A DNA stretch of 7,651 nucleotides from Mariniphaga sp. (GTDB taxonomy: Bacteria > Bacteroidota > Bacteroidia > Bacteroidales > Prolixibacteraceae). Under the pieces are notes generated by a model that ran no database searches, was not told the origin of the DNA, and saw only the letters and a list, made by a program, of their open reading frames with translations. The stretch lies in NCBI GenBank assembly GCA_025363795.1, contig JANYLE010000016.1, positions 1-7,651 on the forward strand. The letters run 5' to 3'. Both the position numbers and the translations under genes were made by a program. Of the stretch, positions 1-6,910 are shown piece by piece. The stretch's first letter is position 1, and each line of letters begins with the position of its first letter.

Positions 1-61
1 TCCTGCTCTCATGGTATCCAACAGCATCAAATCGACCTGAGCTCTGATTTCTCCTTTTTTG
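1..61. repeat. Left arm of a perfect inverted repeat (61 bp or longer)
   Basis: Base i pairs with base 193-i for all of 1-61. The arm reaches the window edge, so its full length is unknown. The spacer is 62-131 (70 bases) and the right arm is 132-192. Pairing stops at 62/131. Confidence 0.95.
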
Positions 62-131
62 CTTGTGGGACTGATGGGCGATTCCTCTGTTATGTGTTTG
101 ACGTAATCGCCTCCGACAGAATAGACATTGT
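1..131 (-). other. Inverted (fold-back) copy of the epimerase's upstream coding sequence
   Basis: Read on the minus strand from 131 to 1, this stretch encodes VYSVGGDYVKHITEESP, then ISPTSKKGEIRAQVD, and on to the TMRAG motif. That is what an epimerase of this family should carry just before and across the KKGEIRA segment found on the plus strand at 132-192. The true gene order is therefore the reverse complement of 131-62 followed by plus-strand 132 onward. The join at 131/132 falls after a T6G/CA6 stretch. I infer a template-switch chimera or a misassembled contig end; a real inverted duplication is possible but would destroy the gene. Confidence 0.8.
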
Positions 132-681
132 CAAAAAAGGAGAAATCAGAGCTCAGGTCGATTTGATGCTGTTGGATACCATGAGAGCAGGAAAAATTAA
201 AGCCATAATTGCCAGATCAGCTGATTTTTACGGTGTCGATGTCGGTAAGAGTGTTTTGATGTCGCTGATTTATAAGAATATGGCATCTGGAAAAAAGGCA
301 CAGTGGATGTTTAATGCCAAAGTCAAACACTCTTATACCTATACCCCGGATGCAGGAAAAGCGACTGCACTTTTAGGGAATACACCCGATGCTTATAACC
401 AGATCTGGAATTTACCGACCGATCGTAACTCACTAACCGGAGAACAGTGGGTGGCACTTTTTGCAAAAGAAATGGGGAAAAACAATAGTTATCAGTTAAT
501 TCCAGGTTGGATGGTCCGAATATTGGGGTTCTTTGTCCCATTTATGAAAGAACTATTCGAAATGCGATACCAGTTTGATCGCGACTATTTTTTCGATAGC
601 ATTAAGTTTGAAAAGTATTTCAAGTACCCGCCAACCAAATATCAGGATGGTGTAGATGAGATTTTGAAGCAACTCTCGTAA
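94..681 (+). CDS. NAD-dependent epimerase/dehydratase family protein, C-terminal part (5' end disrupted)
   Basis: This is the C-terminal part of a short-chain NAD(P)-dependent sugar epimerase/dehydratase-like protein (extended SDR fold), probably cytoplasmic; its substrate cannot be told. Recognisable family sequence starts at about base 132 (KKGEIRAQVDLMLLDTMRAG) and continues through ARSADFYG, HSYTYTPDAGKAT and the late motif NQIWNLPTD. The N-terminal Rossmann half with the GxxGxxG motif is absent. The given start is a GTG at 94, but the frame is open to base 1 and no real start exists here. Bases before 132 are an inverted copy of the gene's own upstream part, so the roughly 13 residues before KKGEIRA are probably not native. 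The stop is at 679-681, and 125 bases separate it from the next gene. I am confident in the family and in the damaged 5' end, but not in any substrate. Confidence 0.8.
   Translation: MFDVIASDRIDIVKKGEIRAQVDLMLLDTMRAGKIKAIIARSADFYGVDVGKSVLMSLIYKNMASGKKAQWMFNAKVKHSYTYTPDAGKATALLGNTPDAYNQIWNLPTDRNSLTGEQWVALFAKEMGKNNSYQLIPGWMVRILGFFVPFMKELFEMRYQFDRDYFFDSIKFEKYFKYPPTKYQDGVDEILKQLS
132..192. repeat. Right arm of the perfect inverted repeat, inside epimerase coding sequence
   Basis: This is the exact reverse complement of 1-61. It lies in frame with the epimerase (KKGEIRA to TMRAG) and reads as native coding sequence, so the right arm is the original and the left arm the duplicate. Confidence 0.95.
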
Positions 682-806
682 TACAAAACAGGAAAAAGCA
701 AGGTGTGTATTCTAAGGAGCGAATCATGCGATCGCCGGATTCCTGTTAGCCAGAACTAAAAAGCCAGAAGCAAAAAACAATAGAATAAGAACTTACATAA
801 GAATAA

Positions 807-1181
807 ATGCCATTTAAGATGCCTGATAACAGCAACATCCCTTTCCAAACCATCGACTGGTCAAAAATAGCCAGAACTGAGCACAAAGGCGAATCCGGAA
901 CTGCCTGGTGGCAAACAGTTCAGTTTGGCGGACTTAGGGTTCGGCTTGTAACCTATTCCCCTGGTTATGTGGCAGATCACTGGTGTACTAAAGGACATAT
1001 TGTTCACTGTCTTGAGGGTGAGTTTGTCAGTGAATTAATTACCGGCGAAAAATTTTCGCTAACTCCGGGTATGACTTACATCGTTTCTGACAATCTGAGT
1101 GATCACCGTTCGCTGACCAAAACCGGCGTTAAACTGATGATCATAGACGGCGATTTTTTGAAATATAATCCTGAATTGTAA
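807..1181 (+). CDS. DHCW-motif cupin-fold protein
   Basis: A small 124-residue single-domain cupin with no signal peptide, so probably cytoplasmic. The core is GYVADHWCTKGHIVHCLEGEF at about residues 53-73, with D57-H58-W59-C60, H64, H67 and E70 as likely metal-site residues, followed by the second cupin strand pair (LTPGMTYIV, then SDHRS with H100). It matches what I know of the 'DHCW motif cupin fold' family, common in Bacteroidota, whose function is not established. The ATG at 807 is used; another ATG at 819 would remove only four residues. No strong ribosome binding site is visible, which is usual for the phylum. The stop lies 29 bases before the phosphoesterase start, so the two are probably co-transcribed. 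The family call is fairly sure; the biochemical role is unknown. Confidence 0.8.
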   Translation: MPFKMPDNSNIPFQTIDWSKIARTEHKGESGTAWWQTVQFGGLRVRLVTYSPGYVADHWCTKGHIVHCLEGEFVSELITGEKFSLTPGMTYIVSDNLSDHRSLTKTGVKLMIIDGDFLKYNPEL

Positions 1182-1210
1182 ACACTTAAACCCCATCAAT
1201 TAATTTTCAG

Positions 1211-2044
1211 TTGAATATCATTAACCGGCAAAAACACCTAATAACTGTCTGCATCATCCTATTCGGACTGTTTCTGACCTATAGCTATTTCGAATCGCGC
1301 TGGGTTAAAATCACCGAAGTTGAAATCAAATCGGCTGATATTCCAGATTCATTTAACGGTACGAAAATCGTCTTTATATCTGACATTCATCTTGGTCCGT
1401 TTCTTTCCGCCAATCGATTATCACGAATTGTCAATCAGATCAATGGAATTAACCCGGACATTATTCTGCTTGGGGGCGATTATGTCTTCTACTACACCAG
1501 GTATATCGAACCGGTTTTCCACGAGTTCGGCAAGCTTCGATCTGTTTATGGTATTTATGCCGTCTTAGGCAATCACGACTTTTATGCAGGAGCAGATCTC
1601 ACCAAAAAAATGATGGCGAAAAATGGCATTAATAGTTGTGATAACCAATCCTATTGGGTGAAAAAAGGGAACGACAGCATAAAAATAGGTGGAGTCGGAG
1701 ATCTGTGGGAAGGGACCCAGATTCCCGAAAATACTTTCAGAGGGCTTAAAAAATCAGATTTCGCAATTTTGCTAACACATAATCCTGATTATCTGGAAAA
1801 TATTTATACTGATCTGATTGACTTAACCCTTTCGGGCCATACCCATGGCGGACAAGTTACGTTGTTTGGCTGGTGGGCTCCGATTCTGCCATCTGAATTC
1901 GGGCAAAAGTATCGCTATGGTTTGATCGATTCAGGAAAGATGAAGTCTTATATTACGTCAGGAATTGGGACTGTAACTGTTCCTTTAAGGTTCTTTTGCA
2001 GACCGGAAATTGTGGTTCTCCGGCTTAAAAAAACTAAGGGATAA
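1211..2044 (+). CDS. Membrane-anchored calcineurin-like metallophosphoesterase (YkuE/YaeI type)
   Basis: A 277-residue binuclear-metal phosphoesterase. A hydrophobic segment at residues 10-26 probably anchors it in the inner membrane. The five conserved blocks are all present: SDIHLG (D58, H60), GGDYV (D90), GNHD (N121, H122), THNPD (H190) and SGHTHGGQ (H210, H212), so the active site looks intact. The order and length match the YkuE/YaeI group, members of which act on lipid-linked phosphates such as UDP-2,3-diacylglucosamine; the substrate here is inferred only. The start is a TTG at 1211: an in-frame stop lies 24 bases upstream, and the first in-frame ATG is Met134, which would delete most of the catalytic blocks. 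The gene follows the cupin gene by 29 bases and probably shares its transcript. Confidence 0.88.
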   Translation: MNIINRQKHLITVCIILFGLFLTYSYFESRWVKITEVEIKSADIPDSFNGTKIVFISDIHLGPFLSANRLSRIVNQINGINPDIILLGGDYVFYYTRYIEPVFHEFGKLRSVYGIYAVLGNHDFYAGADLTKKMMAKNGINSCDNQSYWVKKGNDSIKIGGVGDLWEGTQIPENTFRGLKKSDFAILLTHNPDYLENIYTDLIDLTLSGHTHGGQVTLFGWWAPILPSEFGQKYRYGLIDSGKMKSYITSGIGTVTVPLRFFCRPEIVVLRLKKTKG

Positions 2045-2100
2045 TCCTGCCAAAACAATGGTGGCCAAGGGAGTCGTCAGTTATTCGGCGGAATTCCAAT

Positions 2101-2130
2101 CTTGAGAATACCAAAAGTCAATTATTTTTC
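2101..2130 (+). promoter_or_regulatory. Possible Bacteroidota-type promoter before the LRR gene
   Basis: CTTG at 2101-2104 and TATTTTTC at 2123-2130, 18 bases apart, resemble the TTTG (-33) and TAnnTTTG (-7) elements of the Bacteroidota primary sigma factor, with one mismatch in each. Transcription would begin roughly 10-15 bases before the ATG at 2149. This supports a separate transcription unit for the LRR and YciI genes. The match is visual only. Confidence 0.35.
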
Positions 2131-2148
2131 ATCAATCTATTCTTCAAC

Positions 2149-3048
2149 ATGTTATCACAACAAGATAAAGCGTTATATCTCCAGTTGAAGGAAGCTTATA
2201 CAGAGGCGAACCTGAATAAAATTTCCCGGAATCTGATCCGGCTTTACCAGGAAAAGCAACACGATAAACTGAAAGTGATTGCAGGAATGATCGCAGATTG
2301 GGTACAAATCGATATTGGCGAAGACAAACAGGGTTTTTCGAAGTTGATCATGCTTTATCATCCCGACAGGATTCAATACTATCAGGATGAATTAAACAAC
2401 TATGAAATTTCGGGAAATCCAGCACGGCTTCAGCGGTTGGAACATATTCTTGTTATTCAAGAGATTGAGGAGATTGCCATAGCACTCAGTAATTACGACG
2501 ATGTCGACTATTCACCAGAATACGTATGGGACACAGACACATCAGGGTTTAGCTACTTCTCCGATTCTTCATCTAAAGGTCATTCAGAAAGAAAAATAAA
2601 AGTTTCGAAAAGCAATTATTCCTTTTACGATGTGGTCAGAATCAGAAACTACGGGAATACAACGAAAGAAATTCCGTCATGGTATTTTGAAGATTGGGAC
2701 GAGATTGAAATGTCTGAAAGCGAAATTTTTGATCTGGAGGGTATTGAATATTGCACCCAAGCTGTGTCAATCGATTTATCAGGAAATTCGATAACAGATA
2801 TTTCACCGCTCTTTAACCTTATAGCGATCGAAGAACTCAACCTTGCCGATAATAAGATCGGCTACATTGATGCATTAAGCAATCTTTTAAAACTTAAAAG
2901 CGTAAATCTTTCCAACAATCAAATTGATGACCTCTCCCCTCTTTTTGGGCTTCCTATCCTTGAATTTTGTGATGTAACCGGTAACAAAATACCAGTTGAG
3001 CAGATACAGGAATTGGAGGCCAACGGGGTTACTGTTTGCCACGATTGA
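2149..3048 (+). CDS. Leucine-rich-repeat protein with an N-terminal HPD (J-domain-like) segment
   Basis: A 299-residue protein with no signal peptide or membrane segment, so probably cytoplasmic. Residues 60-82 contain GFSKLIMLYHPDR, with H71-P72-D73 placed as in helix II and the following loop of DnaJ J-domains. The helical flanks at about 8-50 and 91-114 are compatible with a divergent J-like fold, though this is an inference. A polar, Ser- and Asp-rich linker spans about 115-150. Four leucine-rich repeats of exactly 22 residues follow, with the key positions L210/N213, L232/N235, L254/N257 and V276/N279 (LxxN), of the SDS22/internalin type. The repeats suggest protein binding; an HPD motif would suggest contact with a DnaK-type chaperone. 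The start ATG has a possible promoter just upstream, and the YciI gene follows after 27 bases. The LRR call is firm; the J-like call is tentative. Confidence 0.8.
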   Translation: MLSQQDKALYLQLKEAYTEANLNKISRNLIRLYQEKQHDKLKVIAGMIADWVQIDIGEDKQGFSKLIMLYHPDRIQYYQDELNNYEISGNPARLQRLEHILVIQEIEEIAIALSNYDDVDYSPEYVWDTDTSGFSYFSDSSSKGHSERKIKVSKSNYSFYDVVRIRNYGNTTKEIPSWYFEDWDEIEMSESEIFDLEGIEYCTQAVSIDLSGNSITDISPLFNLIAIEELNLADNKIGYIDALSNLLKLKSVNLSNNQIDDLSPLFGLPILEFCDVTGNKIPVEQIQELEANGVTVCHD

Positions 3049-3075
3049 TCTTGTTCAATTTAAAACATTTACAAA

Positions 3076-3369
3076 ATGAGCCTGTTTATTGTTTCTCTGT
3101 CCTACAAATCCTCACTAGATGAGGTGGATAAATACCTTGCCGGACATAACGAATTTCTAAGGAAGCATTACGACAACGGAATATTTATTTGCTCAGGGCC
3201 GAAGATCCCCCGAACAGGCGGGATCATCTTATGCAAATCCGACAGTCTTAATGTTGTGGAAGCGATAATCAAAGAAGATCCATTTAATATCAATGGTGTT
3301 GCCGATTACGAAATCACCGAATTCAGGGTTGCCGATTATGCAACAGGGTTCGAACCTTTTCTGAAATAG
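3076..3369 (+). CDS. YciI family protein
   Basis: A 97-residue ferredoxin-like (dimeric alpha/beta barrel) protein of the YciI/YCII-related family, cytoplasmic. The typical layout is visible: an N-terminal strand FIVSLSY, the helix with H24 in YLAGHNEFLRKHY, the strand and loop GIFICSGPKIPRTGGIIL, then EDPFNINGVADYEITEF. H24 matches the conserved His of the family; the family's reactions are poorly known and no substrate can be given. Full length for the family. An 11-base direct repeat (3298-3308 and 3328-3338) encodes VADY twice within ten residues; this looks accidental. It lies 27 bases after the LRR gene, probably on the same transcript, and converges on the receptor gene with a 36-base gap. 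Confidence 0.85.
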   Translation: MSLFIVSLSYKSSLDEVDKYLAGHNEFLRKHYDNGIFICSGPKIPRTGGIILCKSDSLNVVEAIIKEDPFNINGVADYEITEFRVADYATGFEPFLK

Positions 3370-3405
3370 CGATTCTGACAACTATTGGATTACGAAAAAT
3401 CGTTG

Positions 3406-5742
3406 CTAAAACTTGAAATTCCAGGTAATTGAAGGAATAACAGAGAAAAGATAAATCTTTACCGCCTCTGTTTCACCGGAGTTATCATCTTTAGTGCGGA
3501 ATAAAATGGTATACGCATTTTTACGGCCATAAGCATTAAAAAGTCCGAAGCTAAGTTCTGATCTGAATTTGCGGTTTTCTTTAAGCAATAAAGTTGCTCC
3601 CAGATCCAACCTGTGATAGGACGGCATCCGGTAGCCGTTTCTGCTTGTAAAGTAATTCACAACGTTGCCGTCCATTTCATATTTTCCACTTGGAAAAGTA
3701 ATGGCGTTGCCTGTATAGTAAACCCATGTCGAAGATAACGTCAGCTTTTTACTTGCCTGCATATTAAAAACGACCGAAATATCATGTGTCCGATCCTGCC
3801 GCGCTGGGTACCAGCTTCCGTCATTAATCTCCGCAAACTTTTTTTCAGTCCGGGATATAGTGTAGGAAATCCATCCTGTAAAAATCCCACTGCTTTTTTT
3901 GACTAAGAACTCAAGACCATAGGCGCGTCCTATTCCGAAAAGAAGCTCGGCCTCAGCATTTTCGTTAAGAAAAACATTTGCATTATTCCGGTAATCGATC
4001 TGATTTTCCATTTTCTTATAATACCCTTCGATCGAAAAATTGATTGCATTTGAATTGAATTCCCTGAAGTATCCTACCGAGATCTGAGAGATAAACTGTG
4101 GCTTGATATTATTTGAACTAGGGAGCCAATAATCAACCGGAGTACCGGCTGATGAGTTGGATAACAAGTGAATGTATTGACTCATCCGATTGTATCCGGC
4201 TTTAAAAGATGAGTTGTCAGATAACAGCAAGGTCAGATTAAACCTTGGCTCAAAGCCTGTGTAAGTACCATAAAGCTTGCCTTTAGAATAGGTTTCGACC
4301 TTTACAATGCTTTCATCAGTATTGTAAGTATTTTCGGCACCGGCACCTATTCTTGTAAAAGCTGACATTCTGATACCATAGCCAATATTCAATCTATCTA
4401 ATAATTGATGCTCCATAAACGCATAAACAGCATTCTCCCAACCCACCTTTTCCTGAATTCTAAAACTCGAGATATTTTTGGAATTAGACACCACTTCGCC
4501 CGGCTTAAAATGATGAACCACTGTGTTAAACCCAAAGAGGAAACTAAATCGGTTTGACAGCGATAAAGCATAATCCTTTTTAAGAGAAAAATCTTTTATT
4601 CCCGCCATCAGCGAAAATTTACCGTCGATATCCCCTTCCGTCTTGTAGTTATAATCGTTAATCACCATAGTTGTATTGGTGAAGAGCGAAGGAGAAAACT
4701 GATGGTTCCACCTGAGTGAACCCGCCTTATTGCCCCAGCTAAATCCGAAATCCTTCGCCTGAAGTACGTCACGGCCAAAATATCCCGAAAGGAATACGCG
4801 GTTATTCTTATTGATGATCAGATTGGTTTTAATATTTAAATCGTAGAAATACAACTTATTATCCTTGATTTTTTCATCATTGGATAAAGGGAGAAAAAGG
4901 TCAGCATAAGTCCTTCGGCCTGAAATCATAAACGAGGATTTATCTTGCTCAATCGGACCTTCAACCATTATTCGCGAAGAGATCAGTCCAATCCCACCGG
5001 AGACATTGTAATCCTTCATATTCCCCTCTTTCATCCTGATATCCATCACCGAGGAAGCACGTCCACCATATCGCGCTGGAACCCCACCTTTGTATAACTT
5101 AACATCACGGATCGCATCTGAGTTGAAAACAGAAAAGAATCCCAGCAGATGAGATGGATTAAAAACCGGAGCATCATCCAGCAAAATAAGGTTCTGATCG
5201 GCATTCCCTCCCCGGACATAAAACCCGGCGTTCCCCTCACCTACCGGCGAAACGCCCGGCATCAGCTGAATCGATTTCAGAATATCCTGCTCTCCAAAAA
5301 GCACTGGCAATACGCTTAACTCTTTCACATTTAGCCGCACAGTTCCAATTTCGTTTTGCCTGACAATATCATCTTTAGGACGACCAACGACGACGATTTC
5401 ATCTATTTCGGTCTCATGAGGAGAAAGTGAGAAATTTTGCTGAAGGTTTTGATCGATCGTCAACACCTTTTTAATCGTCTGATAGCCAACGTACGAAAAA
5501 ATAAATGTATATTTCCCTTTAGGTAATGAGATGGAGAAAAAGCCATATTCGTTGGTGCCAACCCCTGTTTTCAACTCTTCGGGATAGACCGAAGCGGAAA
5601 TCAAAGCCTCTCCCGATGATTCATCGCGAAGATATCCACTCAGCGTATAGTGTTGCTGAGCTAAACCTGTCACCGGAAACGCCACAAAGACAAGAATTTC
5701 AACACATATTAGTGCTTTCAGGAATGTGGAGACGCCGGACAT
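3406..5742 (-). CDS. TonB-dependent outer-membrane receptor with CarboxypepD_reg-like N-terminal domain
   Basis: A 778-residue outer-membrane transporter driven by TonB. A signal peptide ends near LAQQ (residues 26-30). Residues 31-107 form a carboxypeptidase-regulatory-like beta domain (LSGYLRDESSGEALISASV, then YGFFSISLPKGKYTFIFSYVGY). A TonB-box-like stretch EIVVVGR lies at 115-121, followed by the plug at about 130-241 with YVRGGNADQNLILLDDAPV and ARYGGRASSVMDI. The rest is the beta barrel, ending in aromatic-rich strand SITWNFKF with a terminal Phe, as expected for Bam-dependent insertion. It is shorter than SusC proteins (about 1000 residues) and no SusD or DUF4249 partner follows; downstream is the convergent YciI gene. 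The substrate is unknown. The ATG at 5742 gives a complete signal peptide. Regulation may involve the palindrome at 5815-5832. Confidence 0.92.
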   Translation of the reverse strand: MSGVSTFLKALICVEILVFVAFPVTGLAQQHYTLSGYLRDESSGEALISASVYPEELKTGVGTNEYGFFSISLPKGKYTFIFSYVGYQTIKKVLTIDQNLQQNFSLSPHETEIDEIVVVGRPKDDIVRQNEIGTVRLNVKELSVLPVLFGEQDILKSIQLMPGVSPVGEGNAGFYVRGGNADQNLILLDDAPVFNPSHLLGFFSVFNSDAIRDVKLYKGGVPARYGGRASSVMDIRMKEGNMKDYNVSGGIGLISSRIMVEGPIEQDKSSFMISGRRTYADLFLPLSNDEKIKDNKLYFYDLNIKTNLIINKNNRVFLSGYFGRDVLQAKDFGFSWGNKAGSLRWNHQFSPSLFTNTTMVINDYNYKTEGDIDGKFSLMAGIKDFSLKKDYALSLSNRFSFLFGFNTVVHHFKPGEVVSNSKNISSFRIQEKVGWENAVYAFMEHQLLDRLNIGYGIRMSAFTRIGAGAENTYNTDESIVKVETYSKGKLYGTYTGFEPRFNLTLLLSDNSSFKAGYNRMSQYIHLLSNSSAGTPVDYWLPSSNNIKPQFISQISVGYFREFNSNAINFSIEGYYKKMENQIDYRNNANVFLNENAEAELLFGIGRAYGLEFLVKKSSGIFTGWISYTISRTEKKFAEINDGSWYPARQDRTHDISVVFNMQASKKLTLSSTWVYYTGNAITFPSGKYEMDGNVVNYFTSRNGYRMPSYHRLDLGATLLLKENRKFRSELSFGLFNAYGRKNAYTILFRTKDDNSGETEAVKIYLFSVIPSITWNFKF

Positions 5743-5814
5743 CTTCGTTTATTAATGGTTGAGTATATTGATGAATCAGCACTTATACGAAAGCGGGATA
5801 AACCGAATAACGCT

Positions 5815-5832
5815 ATTCTGCACTTGCAGAAT
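5815..5832. promoter_or_regulatory. 18-bp palindrome, possible operator in the divergent region
   Basis: ATTCTGC-ACTT-GCAGAAT is a perfect 7-bp dyad around 4 bases, and a CGC/GCG pair (5811-5813 and 5836-5838) extends it. It lies 73 bases upstream of the receptor start and 149 bases upstream of the NIF3 start, with no T tract after it. That fits a dimeric repressor or activator site better than a terminator. The cognate protein is unknown. Confidence 0.4.
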
Positions 5833-5950
5833 TTGGCGAATGGAAAATTCATGATTTGCTTCCTATCGCCCTTTGCTACTGGCAACTTGCGATAACCATT
5901 CTGCTTACTGCTTATTTCATGCTGAGAAACAGCAAATTTAGTTTTTTTAT

Positions 5951-5958
5951 TAAATTTG
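5951..5958 (+). promoter_or_regulatory. Possible -7 element for the NIF3-family gene
   Basis: TAAATTTG fits the Bacteroidota -7 consensus TAnnTTTG exactly and ends 22 bases before the ATG at 5981. No good -33 TTTG is seen at the usual distance. It overlaps the right arm of an AT-rich dyad (5934-5940 AAATTTA and 5951-5957 TAAATTT). Weak, visual evidence only. Confidence 0.28.
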
Positions 5959-5980
5959 ACACCATATTATACTTTATACA

Positions 5981-6853
5981 ATGAATTTCAAAACGACTAA
6001 ATTACTACTGATCGCCCTTGTTGTGTCTGGATCCTTATTCGGACAGCAGGCAAATCAAAAGGAGCTGAAAGCTAATCAAATCATTGCTATGATTAAGGCA
6101 AAAGTTACCTGTCCCTGGTCTAACGAAACGGTTGACACATTTAAATCGGGTAATCCCGAGGATCTTGTAACAGGTGTTGCGGTTTGTATGTTTGCAGATA
6201 TGAAGGTGCTAAAACAAGCAGTTGCAGACAAATGCAATTTGATTATTGCCCATGAACCGGTATTCTATAATCATCTTGATGAAACAAAAGCGCTGGAGAA
6301 TGACCCCGTATTTATGGAAAAGATGAAGTTCATCAACGATCACAAATTGATCATTTGGCGATTTCATGATCATATTCATCGGACTAAGCCTGACGGAATA
6401 TACGTTGGGATGATTGAGAAGCTGGGATGGAGCAAAAACCAGACCGATAGTTCGATGATCCATTTCAAGTTCGCCACGGTAAAACTGTCAACTTTCATCA
6501 GCCAATTGAAATCAAAATTCCCCGGAAGCTCATTCAGGGTTATCGGAAATCCGGATATGAGCGTTACGAATGTTGCGCTTGCAGTAGGTGCGCCGGGTTC
6601 TGCTTCGCATTTGAGGTTACTCCAGGAGAAGCAAACCGATTTGCTGATTGCCGGAGAAGCACAGGAATGGGAAACCTATCAGTACGCTTACGATGCCCAA
6701 CTTCAGGGGAGAAACAAAGCAGTTATTTTTCTTGGGCACACCAACTCTGAAGAAGCCGGAATGGACTACTGTGCGCGCTGGCTTAAAGGATTTCTTCCAC
6801 AGAATATTAATATTCAATATATTAAAAACGGATCAAGTTTTAAAAACTTATGA
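5981..6853 (+). CDS. Exported NIF3-family (dinuclear metal centre) protein
   Basis: A 290-residue NIF3/YbgI-like protein, a family that usually forms hexamers with two metal ions per subunit. Residues 1-21 (MNFKTTKLLLIALVVSGSLFG) are a clear signal peptide with likely cleavage before Q22, and there is no lipobox Cys, so a periplasmic location is inferred. Family blocks appear in order: IIAHEPVFY (H91, E92), FHDHIH (H129, D130, H131, H133), IAGEAQEWETYQYA (E226, E229) and GHTNSEEAG (H253, E257). H253 and E257 match the C-terminal His and Glu ligands of YbgI; the usual His-His pair is His-Glu here. Family function is unsettled, and a GTP cyclohydrolase label would not be justified. The gene is divergent from the receptor and ends 57 bases before a strong terminator, so it is probably monocistronic. 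Confidence 0.85.
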   Translation: MNFKTTKLLLIALVVSGSLFGQQANQKELKANQIIAMIKAKVTCPWSNETVDTFKSGNPEDLVTGVAVCMFADMKVLKQAVADKCNLIIAHEPVFYNHLDETKALENDPVFMEKMKFINDHKLIIWRFHDHIHRTKPDGIYVGMIEKLGWSKNQTDSSMIHFKFATVKLSTFISQLKSKFPGSSFRVIGNPDMSVTNVALAVGAPGSASHLRLLQEKQTDLLIAGEAQEWETYQYAYDAQLQGRNKAVIFLGHTNSEEAGMDYCARWLKGFLPQNINIQYIKNGSSFKNL

Positions 6854-6910
6854 TTTGGTGCAGACCTGATTCTGAGCGTAATATTATAAGATCCAATGAC
6901 AAAAGGACAT

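Noticed and set aside
1..192. A site-specific invertible switch using the 61-bp arms
   Set aside because: Flipping the spacer restores the epimerase, but the left arm itself is an out-of-place copy of internal coding sequence, which a real switch would not need, and no recombinase gene lies nearby. A chimera or misassembly explains it more simply.
728..735. GCGATCGC palindrome between the epimerase and cupin genes
   Set aside because: It is an isolated 8-bp site with no second copy in the intergenic regions and no link to a start; probably chance.
688..746. Inverted ACAGGAA/TTCCTGT after the epimerase stop
   Set aside because: Seven-bp arms with a 45-base loop and no T tract; not a credible terminator.
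3298..3338. 11-bp direct repeat GTTGCCGATTA, 30 bases apart
   Set aside because: It encodes VADY twice in a protein of normal family length; there is no sign of a mobile or regulatory repeat.
3347..3356. GGTTCGAACC, resembling a tRNA T-arm
   Set aside because: It lies inside the YciI coding sequence, and no acceptor, D or anticodon arms can be found around it.
3392..3403. Small hairpin ACGA-AAAA-TCGT between the convergent YciI and receptor genes
   Set aside because: A 4-bp stem with no T tract is too weak to call a terminator.
5526..5762. Plus-strand open frame opposite the receptor's N-terminal region
   Set aside because: It is antisense to the signal peptide and regulatory-like domain of a clear gene and shows no domain or motif of its own.
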